From assembly GCA_028023455.1 (NCBI GenBank), contig JAQFVV010007241.1, positions 60,121 through 124,120 of the forward strand: a DNA stretch of 64,000 bases, read 5' to 3'. The notes under the pieces are model-generated. The model saw nothing but the letters and a program-made list of their open reading frames with translations. It ran no database searches and was not told the DNA's origin. The stretch is from Epiperipatus broadwayi. Its lineage: Eukaryota > Onychophora > Udeonychophora > Euonychophora > Peripatidae. Position numbers and translations under genes: made by a program. The first letter of the stretch is position 1; each line of letters begins with the position of its first letter. Positions 1 through 13,522 of the stretch are shown one piece after another.

Positions 1-401
1 AAGTCCATCCCTGAAGAGAGCTGACTGCAAGAACTTCCTGAGTTTGAATTCTGTGATGTAATTGGGGCCTGAAAAAAAAATGTAATGAATACGCACTAGC
101 CTAGATTACATTGAAATGTCTTAAGTAAATTATGAGCTAGCATCCTAGAGGTATAAGTGATTTGGGGCTAAGCATTTCATCATGACATATTTAGCATCCT
201 CCTCTAGGACATATGTCTGACAATAGTGAGATGAGCTCCCTTTTTATATGCCAGTTCTGATTTAGTAATGTCTGGCACGCTCTAATGGAACATTGAGTCA
301 TGGATTTCAGGATATGACCTGTAAATTGTTTGACACATGGTGTTCAAATCATCCAACTACTTAGTTTTATTTATATGATCCAATGGCATTCCCCATGGTT
401 G

Positions 402-403
<2 letters not shown>
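1..403. other. No recognised feature
   Basis: AT-rich sequence with no convincing open reading frame, exon or element terminus. It is probably intronic or intergenic relative to the immunoglobulin-like exons downstream. Confidence 0.5.

Positions 404-466
<63 letters not shown>
404..466. repeat. (TA)n microsatellite
   Basis: An uninterrupted run of alternating T and A of about 62 bp. It is one of more than a dozen such tracts in the window. Confidence 0.97.
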
Positions 467-468
<2 letters not shown>

Positions 469-903
469 TATCTGAAAATTAATTTTAAAATATATTTTTT
501 ACTTCCCCATTTCTATTTTCTATCAGCAGTACTACCTTGTAAATAAAAATAAAGTTTGAATTTAACTGTATTTAAAAGAGGTAATATTTTATCTGTATGT
601 GTGCCACAAAGTTGTCATGTAACTGAAATCCAGACTTATTTAAACAAGGAGCATGAAATATTAAATTCATCCTAAACATAAATGTTTAATTTAATATACA
701 AAAAAAAAGTAATATAAAAACTTCAAAACGAATTTGGTATTAATCTTTCTTTATATTTGTAAATTGTGCGTTATGATAAATTTAATACTATTGTTAATAT
801 AAATGTTACTTTCTTGTTTAATTAAGTCTGTGTTTCAATTTATATAACTCCATAGTATATGGACAGGAGGTTATCTCTTGTTCGTGCAATTAAATTAAGA
901 CTT
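467..903. other. No recognised feature
   Basis: AT-rich sequence between two microsatellites. No exon, RNA gene or transposon signature was seen. Confidence 0.5.
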
Positions 904-1325
<422 letters not shown>

Positions 1326-1872
1326 CTTAATTAGTATGTGGAGTTTTTCATAAGACTAACAGTAAAAGTAAAACTATCAGGCTATTGCAATCATAACAAG
1401 AATTTGTCTGCAATACTCTGACAATTTTACTTTCACCCAATCATTAGCAGTTAACTTAGATTGTCAACTGGTTTAGCAAAGGCGTTTTAATTAAATAATA
1501 ATAAGTGAAAAAATTCCACACAATAAAATATTTTACATATATAATAGAAAATCCTATGACACTACAATACTACCAAATATTTTTTCTTTATTAAAAGTCT
1601 TGCACAGCTATGGTTTTATCTATCAACAAATATACTGATAGAATTGAAGAGTATATGCATGTTGTCAGTGACTCATTGAATTCAATTGAAAGGGTCTATT
1701 TACTAATAAATGAAACTATGGTTGTAAAAAACTTTTAGTAAAATTTAGTTTCTTTGTTAGTATTATAGTGTTATATGATTTTCTATTTCATTTGTAATTA
1801 CTAATATACTGATGGATAATAAGTCGCATGTCACATGACATATATAGCTTGCTTTACCAAATATGTAATATA
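1326..1872. other. No recognised feature
   Basis: AT-rich unique-looking sequence. No coding or structural signal was recognised. Confidence 0.5.
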
Positions 1873-2141
<269 letters not shown>

Positions 2142-2192
2142 TATATACACGAAAAATAAATTATTTATGTGAACATTCAAATTTTGTTTTAG

Positions 2193-2531
2193 GTGAAGAA
2201 GATATGAATCCCTTGATAGAATTTGTCTATCAGCCATTATTATATGATCGTGGTGATAAAATACATGCCACTTGTACGTATAAAGGTAGCTCTTCTCCTG
2301 CAAAAATATCTTGGTTTTTTGATGACTTACTTTTAAATCAAGAAACACAAACATACTATTCAATGATCAGTTTTGAATCCTCAATGATTACCCAACAAAC
2401 TATCCACATTTCCTTATCAGAAGAGCTATATCTATATGGGACGCAAGGATCAAGTAAATATCCTATGCTAATTTGTACAGCCAAAACTTCTTCCTTCGAA
2501 CAGTCAGATAAAATGTTAGTTCCTGTTAGAA
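2193..2531 (+). CDS. Internal exon encoding an immunoglobulin-like domain
   Basis: This is a 339-nt exon (113 codons). It has a strong acceptor (pyrimidine-rich tract ending ttttgttttag) and a consensus donor (gtaaga at 2532). Both junctions are phase 1, the norm for Ig-domain exons. The translation has the Ig landmarks: Cys28 (codon 2273) in an ATCTYKG context, Trp41 (codon 2312) in KISWFF, 13 residues later, and Cys95 (codon 2474) in PMLICTAK, giving Cys-Cys spacing of 67. The strand pattern resembles an I/C2-type domain. There is no signal peptide or membrane segment, so this is an internal extracellular domain. An upstream ATG inside the TA tract is not a plausible start. The family is recognised by fold only; no specific orthologue is recognised. 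Confidence 0.85.
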
Positions 2532-2872
2532 GTAAGAATCAAAACCTTTAGCTATTTTAAATTATTAATAATAAATTATTTTGGATATTAAAAAATACAT
2601 TAGGATACTTTATTTCAAAATATAGTAAATGTAATTAAAAATGCTAAAAAGCATATAATTATTTTCAATAATTTGCATTACATTTGTTTAATTTTAAATT
2701 TATTTAATTTTGGTGATGCTTAAGCATGTGACGTTATAATTTCTAATATTATTTAATCTTCCACTTTATTAATGAGATATTTTAATTTGAATATCATTTT
2801 CCATTTCATGTTTTTATATCCATAAAAAAATTAGTGCCTGATCTACTTCTTTTATATTAACTAGATTACAAA
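2532..2872. other. Intron sequence, nothing else recognised
   Basis: AT-rich sequence immediately downstream of the Ig exon donor, before the hAT remnant. Confidence 0.6.
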
Positions 2873-2873
2873 T

Positions 2874-4560
2874 CAACAGTTCCCAAAGTGGTCAATGCCG
2901 ACCTCGCTGGGATCGATTTGAATTTTCTAGGGGTTGATAATTTCATTAAAAAAATTGAGAATTGATGACAGAAAAAATAGACCCCCTACTATTGATATTT
3001 ATTTGTTACTTCAAAATATTTAAGATTCCAATAGGTACCTAATTACAAAATAAAATAAAAAACACCCTTTTGATAAAAACACATTACATATCAAACTTGC
3101 GAACAAAAATGTAAAATGTGTCATTTAAAAAGTCACAGGTAAAAATGCATAAAAATACATGTAGCACAAATATGTCCATGTATTGTATTGTTAAACATAT
3201 CAAAGCAAGTGTGGACATGAAAAACCATTGCACGTCTGCACTTGCTCATGATGGGACGAGACGATATAAATATTAGCAGAATTTATCAGTGTTGTATGAT
3301 CATGCTTTCATAAAACACTATAAATCGATTTGTTGGATGTGATAAATACATATTTGCAACTGATCTTTGAATATAACTATTTATTGAAGATCAGTACTAC
3401 GAAAAGAAAATCAGAGGATACATTTTATTTGTTCAAGTTTGAACAAAAATCTTCTCTTTCAAGTAAGTACATTGTTTATTGATTTTTTATCACAAGGGCT
3501 GTCGAACTTGTTTGTTAATAAAAGTTTCTATTTCTTATGATAATAATATGACTGAACCAAAAAAGAAATGCAGACAATACTGCTTGAACTATTTTAAGAG
3601 AAGGATTTGCCCCATCATTATCAAACAAATATTTATTAATGGGCCTCCTATGTAAAATTGTCTTTACGTCGCTATGAAATCATCAAAAATAGCAGAGTAC
3701 TTGAACAGAATTCAAGCTGAGAAAAAAGAAACTTGTAATCACTTAACGATAAAATTCCGAAGGGAACTACAGATAGATAATATGTTTGTTTCATCATCGC
3801 GATTAAGGACATCGACCAGCATATCCTTACTTAACAGGAAGTCTGGTTAGCAGCGTACCATAGGGGAAAAACGGATTCTACCAGCTTTCATGGAGGTATT
3901 GAACAATGCACAAACCTGAACAAGATGTTATAAAAAGATTTTGTTTGAGAAATAACACAATTCAAATACATATCGACAAAATGAGTAACGATATGGAAAA
4001 CTGTTTGTGTAATCATTTGCAAAAAAAAAAACATTTTTCCTTCACCTTGTTGAGTCAACATTACCCAGTAATAAAGATTTGTTGCTGGTGTACGTTCACT
4101 TTATTCAAGATCAGGAAGTCCATGACAAGCTGCTTTTTTTCTAGAATTTTAGAAAGTGACACAAGAGGCAAATTGATTTTTAATTTTATGGGTATATTTT
4201 TCATCTCAAAAAAGTTATTCCAATGACAAATGTAATATATGTTGCAACAGATGAAGCACTAGCTTTGGTTGGTTATTATTGTGGTTTGATAAGTTAACTG
4301 AATCAACACCTATCTAAAGAGATTGCAATTCACTGCATCATTCGTAGACAATATTTAGTAGCCAAGAATCATAGTGACAAATTGCATAAATCACTTCAGA
4401 TTGTTATGACAGCTGTGAATAAAATTTGAAGTAAAGCTTTTTATTATTAGACTGTTATACTAATCAAGGGAAACAATAAAGATTTCTATCAATTGATTTT
4501 CCACACTGAAGTCTTCTGGTTCAAATTGAAAGGTGTAGTGAAAAATGTAAAATTAAAGAG
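2874..4560 (+). mobile_element. Decayed hAT transposon, ZBED5/Buster-like
   Basis: The left end, near 2874, has a hAT-type terminus (cagttcccaaagtgg) followed by a GC-richer subterminal region. This resembles termini of animal hAT families related to ZBED5. The body carries a broken BED-hAT transposase on the + strand. No matching right inverted repeat was found before about 4.8 kb, so the element is probably truncated or its end has decayed. Confidence 0.6.
3548..4560 (+). pseudogene. BED-finger hAT transposase pseudogene (ZBED5/FAM200-like)
   Basis: From ATG 3548, fragments in shifting frames follow the order of ZBED5/FAM200-type proteins. First comes a degraded BED-finger region (MTEPKKKCRQYCLNYFKR, then MKSSKIAEYLNRIQAEKK). 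Next is the pre-catalytic segment (IDKMSNDMENCLCNHLQ, near 3980). The RNase H-like core follows (ESTLPSNKDLLLVYVHF, about 4053-4110; NVIYVATDEALALVGYYCG, about 4230-4290; IAIHCIIRRQYLVAKNHSD, about 4322-4380). Several stops and at least three frameshifts break it, and the C-terminal dimerisation domain is missing. In the family the protein moves DNA by cut-and-paste or is domesticated; this copy cannot be functional. The family assignment rests on recognised motif order, not on a database search. Confidence 0.75.
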
Positions 4561-7500
4561 GCAATGATGATATCTAGGAATAGAGGTGGTTTAATGAATA
4601 AACAATTGGCTAATATAAAGAAAACAGAATTGTGGGAAATTTGAATAGATTGAATAATGTGTAATGCAAGTTTTTATTTTTTGTACGCTTGTATTAACAG
4701 TTGATAAAGATTGTCAGTGAAACAATTGAAAATACTTCTGGTAAACAATATATTATTTAATTTTGAATACTGTGTTAAATATATTTGTTTGAATTATTAT
4801 TATATGATTTAAAAATACAGACATTTAATGGTTATATATATATATATATATAACCTTCTCCCTGATCTAACCGGTCATCAACGAATCATGCCGCACGTTT
4901 TAGCGACTAAATTATCATATGCAACCTAACATACTCTCATTCTCAATAATATAAGCATAAAGAAACAAAATGTAAAACTAACGAAATGATTTCTGTTTTG
5001 AATAAAACTAGCATGAAACTATAGATCTAAAGAAGATCACAAGGCGACTAATAAAGATAATAACTTCTGGTCAAACCAGCCTTAAAATCCACACAAACAA
5101 AATGTGATGAGTTAAATTTGATGTTCAGCAAACTAGTAAATAACTAATAATTATATTTCTGGAATGATTAGGAAAATTAAACTTATAAATGAAATGATAA
5201 GTAAATTATGATGTAGATGACTAAATGAATGAGGGAAAGAAGTAATAATTAAATGGTGGAATGAAATGAGTCTAAGAATAAAGAGAAAAGAGCAAAGATG
5301 TATGAGAATAATGAATGATTGAGATGATGATAGAATAAGAGTTAATAAATAGTTAAGATGATAAAAGAATAAAAGTTAATGTATGATTAATCAATTATGA
5401 TAATGAATTAATGTCAAATGAGAATGAATAACTAAAAGAACGATCAAAATGAAATTGAAGAACAATGTTGATGATGGAGACTGAAATCTTAAACTATAAA
5501 CTAATATGAGATTAAATGGTAAAAAGATAAGCTAACTAAAAATAGAGATTTCAAGCTTGACACAACCAGAATATTATCATGAAGTTAAAACAAACTATAC
5601 TTTTTACAACAACAAAAAATAATTTATACCTTAAAATAATCTATTTCAAGTCCAACTATAATAATTAACTAGATATAAAATTTTTTACAAATTTAAATTC
5701 TATCTTAAAACTTAACAACTAATTCTTCTCAGGGTTCAAACAATCAAAATCATTATACAACCTATATTTGGGTCAATAAGAAGGATTTTACCACTACCCA
5801 AACATAATGCACATAACAGCTCTCAATATAAACTCAAATTAAGAACTATATTTAGCAGTTCTAAAGAAACTTTATAACTAATATAAACTTTAAAATTTAT
5901 GACTGGGAATGACTTTTTAATAATTAAAAAAAAAACAATAACTTACCAAATTCTTGTTATTACATAATGATAAACCATGTGATCAAGGTCAGTGAATGAT
6001 AGCTCTGTGGATTTAGCTAAAGCAATCAAATCAATATTATATTTATCTTTTAATCTATTATTTAAAATAATCTGTACTCTAAGTTATTAACATTTTGATT
6101 ATTGTGTGATGATGCATTAGATGTACTAATAAATTATAAGGCTTAACAAAACTATTATGATATAGCATAATATAGTTAATAGTACTATATTAATCGATGA
6201 GGATTTTAGTTTATAATTTTCTGATAGGTCGATAGCAATAGCAATAATATTGTATATATGTGGTAATTAGCAAAAAGATTACAGGCAAACTAAATAAATT
6301 TTTAAATACAACAAACTTTATTTACATTATTTACAAAATTTTAATTCAAAGACATGGCATGAAATAAAACTAATATATTAAAAGAACTTATGGATGGGAA
6401 AATACCTGGTCTCCCCTTGACTATATACTCAGCAAATGATGCAACCTGCTTATAAAATTTCTATTCAAAATATCATTTATTACACTTTAGCCTATTTTAA
6501 AGAATAAGATAATAAAACTTATTTAAGCTGACTAGCACTTAAATTTACAATTCACAGTATATTTAGAACTTTAGGATATGCACCAAGTTTAAATTTAGAA
6601 TTAAAAAAAATTATAAAGTATTGCATTCTCCTAAAGCCCTTTCTTTTATCAGACTATGATAAGGGCAATTATCATATTCTGCACAATTAAGAACTTATTC
6701 AAATTTGAAATGAATAGGTTTAGTGCATTAAAGTAAGAATAAACATCAAAAGTCAAATACACATAGATCTCACTACAACATTACCTATGTCCACAACTTA
6801 ATTATTGAATACTTCTGATCTCACCAATCTATTGTCAAATCATTATTTGATGAAGATGAATCCACACTGCCAATGTGCATCTCTTGCTTTTACATCTAAA
6901 ATTTCTACCATTATTAATAATCTTAGTTTGATCTGTCTATAACTGATAATGATTCTACAACATAATAAAACACTATAACAATTAAGCTACCACTACAAAT
7001 AAATCAGTGTTCTTATACCTAACATAATTTTATACTTGCTATGTGATTTTAGAACTACTATACTTCACCATACACAGTGGAAAAACTAATTCTATATCAT
7101 CATGAGGGATTTAACACTAAAAAGGGAGGCTTTATAAAACAACATGATAGTTGTATAATAATATGGCTGATTCTACTACCTCTTTATGGGTATATACATG
7201 TGTGGGCCTTGTCTCATCACAAAAAAATAAAATTCAGACCATGGATATCCTTTTAGGATTATTTATGATGAAAATCATTAATTATTACTTAGCCTCTACC
7301 AATCTTTCCTCTCATGGGATCAGCAATAGGTGATTCTCCATCAGCCCATGCTCAATATTAATATTAATCTAATTGGATGCCATTCTATTGGAACATCCCA
7401 TCAGCTAAAAACTGTCACTAATCATTCTCAATATTATAGCAAGTAAAATAATACCGACAAGATCAGTGGAGATATACACACTCTGTATCACAATGCAACT

Positions 7501-8169
7501 CTGTATCACAATGCAGAACCATTAATGTATCAATAGACAAACCACAATATACATATCAAATGATCATTAATTATTTACAATGACAACTATACTTTTGTTA
7601 AAGAGAGCACAACATATTTAAGCAATAAAGATCAAACTTGCATTTGTATTCAAAGTGGACAAGTTCATTTCTATACAAAATTACAAAATGAAAAAGGTTT
7701 AAATCAAATTTTCTTTTATATAAGAAAATAATGTGGCCATTCTAGGATCTTTGACAAAATATTTGTTTGTTTATGTTTAATAAAATATATTAAAATCTGT
7801 TTTAAAATATAAGAGAAATAAAGATCTCTCTCAACTCTCTCTAGATAAATGCTATATATAATCTCATGATTTCCCCTAACTAAAAATAAAATTGCATGTA
7901 ATAGATGTATATGTTTTACACATCTTTTTTTCTTTAACTCAATATATATATATATATATTTCATGACACAATAAAACATATATGTTTGAAAAAACAAACT
8001 CCCAAATAACACATTACGTAAGTAATATACATAACACAGCAGTAATAAAAAATAATAAACAAACATTTTTTTCCATTAAATTTTATATACTATTCGTCCA
8101 AGTTATTCCATCTTTGTGAGTTGAACTGATCAATAACTCATATATATGATGAGCAAACATTCCAGATAA

Positions 8170-8231
<62 letters not shown>

Positions 8232-9908
8232 CCTGTTTGATGCTAATATAATAAGGCAATATTCAATACTTCTCCAAATGCAAAAATTATTTGATGGTTT
8301 CTGTACTGATAATTTAATAAGGCAATTAAAATTCACACTTCCAATTGTAGCATACTTAAAAAAATAAGTTTATCTACTTTTCTCTAGATAACTTTCCTGA
8401 ATAATTCTTTAAGTTATTGTAATCTTCAAAATGAACTTTTTTTAAGACCTTTATTGATTTATTCTGTAAGCGTTTCAAATGAAGTATAACAAGAATCATT
8501 TATTTACATTTGAAATCCAGATAATTTTTTTTGAAAATGAGTAGAATTTTATTACACTTAACATATTTATCTTTTTTAAAATTCTTTGTTAGTTCTATTC
8601 TTTCTTCCGTGTTTTAATATATATCACAATCTTTAAACAGTCAGGGTATTTTTAATATTGTAAAATATTATTACAATGGCCTATATTTCTCAATAAAACT
8701 TTAAAAGTAAATATTTATTTCACTCCATTCTTATTGACAAAGTATGATGTGATTGTTAATATTAAAAAGAATTTATCCAATTATCACTGTGACATCTTTA
8801 GCATTTTAATTAATTGGTAATTGATTATTTCTTTCATTACATAAGTTCCCGCTATAAAAATCAGCAGGCAATAGAGAATAAAATCATACAATTGTTTAAT
8901 TTTTTCTTTATTAAAAGTTAGATGATTCAAAAATGTCTTTTAAATTTATTTACTATATATATCATGCATAACACTTGTTTTCAAATTAATCTTGAATTAT
9001 ACTTTACAAGCACAATCTTGTTCTGCTGAATAATAAGAATAGCATGCGAAATGCAAACATTATCAAGTTTTTCATCTACTTATAAATAATTTGTGCATCA
9101 TTTTCAAAGAAGAGATTTTAAAAATATGCACAACATAAAAGCAAAAGCTTACTTTTTCTTGAATTTTCCTGGGTTTGAAGCAATACTTATTTAAATAAAG
9201 ACTTATCTCCATGGCTATTATTTCCTTCTCCAGTATGAATCCTAGGAAGTATGAGGTCATGGAAATGGTGTTTACAATGATAGCAAGGCTTTTTAGATTT
9301 ATTCCATCATTTCTAGATAGCAAGATATTATAATTCCATTCAATTAGATTTCCAAATTTTCTGATTTTTAATTTTTTTTCTCCTTATTTTAGATCAGAGT
9401 TGAGTTATGTGTTTGCTTAGTTCTTGTTTTTCTTAATCCATCCCGTCTACACTTTATTTAGATAATATATATCGTGTTTTACAATGAATTGTGGGAGTAT
9501 CTTGGTATGCATAATTAATATTACCTCTTCTGGCTTCAGTTTTAATAACTACCCATAATGATTCAAGACATCTTTATGTTCAGTACTAAAAAAAATATGC
9601 TTAAGTAATTTACTATAACAATTCATTTTACAAGATTTACAAATTTGATTTAATTATTTATTTATTTCAATTGCTATTCAACAATAATAAAATAGCAATA
9701 TATTTATCTCCCAATTAATAACAATATTTTTAAATTGTTATTTGTCTAGTCAGAGCTTTGACTGGGTTTGAAATCACATCTCCACTCAAGCAATTTCCTA
9801 GTGCATTCAAAACAATCTTTATTCAAAGCCACTTGTTAAGATTTTAATGCCAAATATATTATCATTTAAAATTTTGGATTATTTAATCCAGGGACCTAAA
9901 TAATAGGT

Positions 9909-9911
<3 letters not shown>
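4561..9911. other. Long AT-rich intronic stretch, no gene recognised
   Basis: About 5.3 kb without a credible exon or transposon protein. Short TA tracts lie at about 4834-4852, 7942-7959 and 8171-8229. An 18-bp tandem duplication (actctgtatcacaatgca) lies near 7479-7516. Open reading frames here are short and unlike known proteins. The stretch from about 4850 to 7600 has few microsatellites and could be a decayed non-coding element, but no termini were found. Confidence 0.45.
8171..8229. repeat. (TA)n microsatellite
   Basis: A pure TA run of about 58 bp. Confidence 0.95.

Positions 9912-9959
<48 letters not shown>
9912..9959. repeat. (TA)n microsatellite at the left edge of the LTR element
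   Basis: A TA run ending directly at the left LTR. A TA run also begins immediately after the right LTR (17524), which suggests the retrotransposon inserted into one TA microsatellite. The exact target duplication is therefore unreadable. Confidence 0.95.
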
Positions 9960-9960
<1 letters not shown>

Positions 9961-12593
9961 TGTAACAGTCACCACCTACAACTATATATGCATTGAGCAT
10001 GACATGCGTTTTCTAACATCGAGCAGCAATTAAGAAATATTCAAAGGCATCCAAAATATACATTACTATAATCATACCTTTGAAAGGTTCGTTTACTGCA
10101 ACCTTTGCGCACCACCTTAAGAAAGAGATTGCTCCCCTCCCCAAGGGATATGATCATGTAATTAATAAAGAGTTATATTCTCTTATATTTTTTTATATAT
10201 AAAATCAATAGAAAAGTGAATGCCTAACGAATGATTCCCGATCCCGGTAAGTTTAATCCCTGACTAGCTCAATCAACTCATGATCTCGGGATGGTGGTTT
10301 GTTGCTTCATTAACAGAAAAGGTCAAACAATAATATCATTATCAAATACACAGCACAATGCCATACTTTAAAATTAGATGTTAAATTTATTAAGCCCTCT
10401 ATGATTATATAAATATTTACAGAATAAAGAAGAGAATAAACACACACACATAAACGATATTAATTAAAATTCAAGCATATAAATAAATTTTAAATAGTTT
10501 CATAAATGGGAAAGAAATGGTCTGAAATTCTCCCCTGCTTACACTTTAAACTCAAAACTTGGAATAAATTACTTATACAAAAACAATGTGTATTGGCCAT
10601 GGTATGCACGTGTTTCATAATATAAAAAAAAAATGATTTAGCCATGAGTTAATGATATTTGAATCTTAAAAGTTCCATAATATGAGTCCTGCACGTGGCG
10701 GACAATAATAATTATTTGGAACACTTTCTAACACACTTTTATTCCTTATGGAAACAATCCTGCACATAGCGGATGGAATAAATTTACAAGGGGAACAAAC
10801 TCATGCTCAACTACAATTTGAATCTTAAAAGTTCCATAATATGAGTCCTGCCCATAGCGGACAATAATAATTATTTGGAACACTTTCTTACACACTTTTA
10901 TTCCTTATGAAAATAATCATGCACATAGTGGATGGAATAAATGTACTATTATTTCAAAGTGAAACACATACATCCAATGACCGAACCACCCAACTATTTC
11001 TATTTAACTATTTTGAAATATTGAAATGTTTCATATTTATTTTCCCTTTTCTTTTATAATTTATTTAGATACTCCAATGAATTACATGTACCTTTATGTT
11101 AAAATTACAAATGAAATATTTATAACTGAATTACGCAATTCATTGGTTCATTTAATAATAGCAATATTAGTAAAATAATGAATTACTCGTAATAAGACAT
11201 AAAAATAGATATAAAAACATAAATAATACTTCCCGAAGGCTTCGTTCTTCTCCGGGCTAGGATTTTGAGGGCGATATATATCTGCTGTGCAGGTGATTAC
11301 TTAACAGGGCTTCAATGGAGGTTGGCAAATTGTCCATAGCAGCTACACTTTAAGAAATAGAAAGTCACATCACTGGATGGCTATGTAGGTCTTCGAGCGG
11401 TGAGAATGTACCAAACTTGGTTTTCTACTCCATGTTCATTGCTGTATCATGAATAAATCTTTATTCCATTCCCTTATTGCTTCCTTTCATCTTTATTTAA
11501 TTGGGCAGTATTCTTTCTCCATTCGGTTAATACCTTTTAAAATACATTCAGCTATTAATGACTCTTCCACTTGTTCAGCATTCCGAAAAAATATTTCTTT
11601 TTACACTCATAATTCTGCTTTTCCATCAGCACACTCTGAAAACTATACTGTTAACTCAAAGAGAATGGGTAAAAGTGCCCGTGAGTATCAACGAATATAA
11701 CCCAGCTAACTAAATCAATTTCACCTGACCAGCCTTTATATATCCCCCCCATTACAGGGTGTATTCTCTCATCCCCTCCACAAGTTATTGCTTTTACATT
11801 TCTGTTTTTAATTAAATTATTAATCCCTGTTTTTAATTACTTAAGTCCAAACAATGGATTTAATTTTAGCTATCTCCTTGGAAAAAAATTTGTCTTACGA
11901 TAACTTTATCTTTTAATTAATTTCAGAATTTCACAGACCATTTAAATTCCAATCCCTTGATTTCTTTAAACAATAAAATAAAATCACATTTATTTAATTA
12001 AATAATTTTGAGTAGGTGTCAAGCTGAATGACCACTGATACAATTTCTACATTTTTTTCCCCAAAAACATTATACAATAAAAGAAAGAGGTCATTGGCTT
12101 GCCTGCGGTCATGAACATTAAGTTCTAAAAAAAAAAAATTATAAAACTGTATACTTGTTGTCACATAAAAATTGTTTTTAAGTTTTCCAAAAAAAAATAT
12201 TCAACAAGCAATGAAAAAAAAAAATACATCATTTGAGAATCTAAAATAAAATCAAAAATCAAAATAAAACATGTTTACTGATGGGTTACTTGCAAATACA
12301 TTTCAGTTTCCCACAATAATTTCTTTAATCTCCTACCATATTTATTCACATCATAAATAAAAAATATAGCATTTATTAACAGCAAAATACATATTTACAT
12401 GTGGTGTCCGCATTTGTTTATTTATAAGTGTATTATCACCATTCATCCTATTTATTTACAATATATTGTGTGTAAGCAACAGAGAAAATATACCTGCACA
12501 GACCACTCCTTTTATTATAATATGTACATTTGTTTGGGCTGCAACTATGCTTGCAGCCATCTTTGTGGCAGTCATTTAAGACTGACTGTCACA
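9961..12593 (-). repeat. Left LTR (3' LTR of the element), 2633 bp
   Basis: Near-identical to 14880-17523 by eye, with scattered substitutions and small indels. It begins tgtaacagtca and ends gactgtcaca. It contains two tandem copies of a unit of about 159 bp, starting at 10658 and 10817. Confidence 0.9.
10658..10950. repeat. 159-bp tandem duplication inside the left LTR
   Basis: The segment starting tttgaatcttaaaagttcc at 10658 is repeated at 10817. Within each unit, a shorter motif (cctgcacatagcgga-like) also recurs. The same duplication is present in the right LTR, so it predates this insertion. Confidence 0.85.
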
Positions 12594-12608
12594 ATACCCC
12601 CTCCCTTA
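12594..12608 (-). promoter_or_regulatory. Polypurine tract of the LTR retrotransposon
   Basis: The minus strand reads taagggagggggtat directly against the 3' LTR. In LTR elements such a purine run resists RNase H and primes plus-strand DNA synthesis. Its position fixes the element's orientation. Confidence 0.8.
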
Positions 12609-13522
12609 ATGAGACTTCTAAATGGGTTAACCATTTAAAGTCTATATTAAATTACTTTTACCTATATATAATATTATTGATGAATATACTAGTTCATTAC
12701 AAATTTAAAACGAAATATTAGTTTATATATTCGACTATATACGAGTGTTATTAATAATGAAAATAAAAATCTTAAGAGATATGCTAATTTATATCTAATA
12801 CTAATGAATATACTAGTTTATTATATATGTAACAAAAAAATATTAGTTTATGCTTAACTATATATATACAGTTGTGTCATTAATACTGAAAATCAAAATC
12901 TTAAAGAATATACTAAGTTATATTTAGCTGTATACAATAATACTAAAAAAAATCTATTAAGTGCCCTTCCCCTCTCCCACACCCATTTCACCCCCCCTCC
13001 ATTATTCACCATACAACACCATTTATTTCAACAGTACTAACCTACAAATCACATATATATGCCCAAAAATAATAATACTAATACTGTTATTTATCTATTT
13101 CACTATATATGTCCCTGCTCAATCTTTTAAGAGACTTACACATTTACATATAAGCCAACACAACTTGTTTACGGAAAATTTCAGTAACTGTGTCCTTGCT
13201 ATTTTTTATACTTAGACTTATTAGGACTTTATGCACACTCAATTGAATGTCCCAGGTTCATTGTTCCTCTGCTATGTTTTAAATTAGTCTGTGTTTTGAA
13301 TTTTTAGTGGAATTAAATACATTTTAACACATCAACGCCACCCCTTTCCCCTCACACCCGAAAAGACCAAAACAAATCCAAAGAACAACAAAACACACAA
13401 CACCACCACAACCCACCTCGATATCTTAAATTTTACTTGGCCCTGGTCTAGGTGATGAAGATCTGTATCCCTTCCCTTTTCCGTATTTATGTCCATTATC
13501 GTCGCCGTTGCTGTCTGTATGC
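12609..13522. other. Non-coding 3' internal region of the LTR element
   Basis: Lies between the Gag-like ORF stop and the polypurine tract. It is AT-rich with degenerate near-tandem segments (for example gaatatactagtt-like strings at about 12680 and 12804). A CA/GT-skewed stretch lies at 13340-13420. No pol motifs were seen on either strand. Confidence 0.6.

Noticed and set aside
3906-4226. 106-codon ORF as a separate gene
   Set aside because: It is one frame of the decayed hAT transposase; the flanking frames continue the same protein.
4850-7600. Possible second long LTR, judged by composition resembling the 2.6-kb LTRs
   Set aside because: No TG...CA ends, no paired copy and no alignable stretch with the LTRs could be found.
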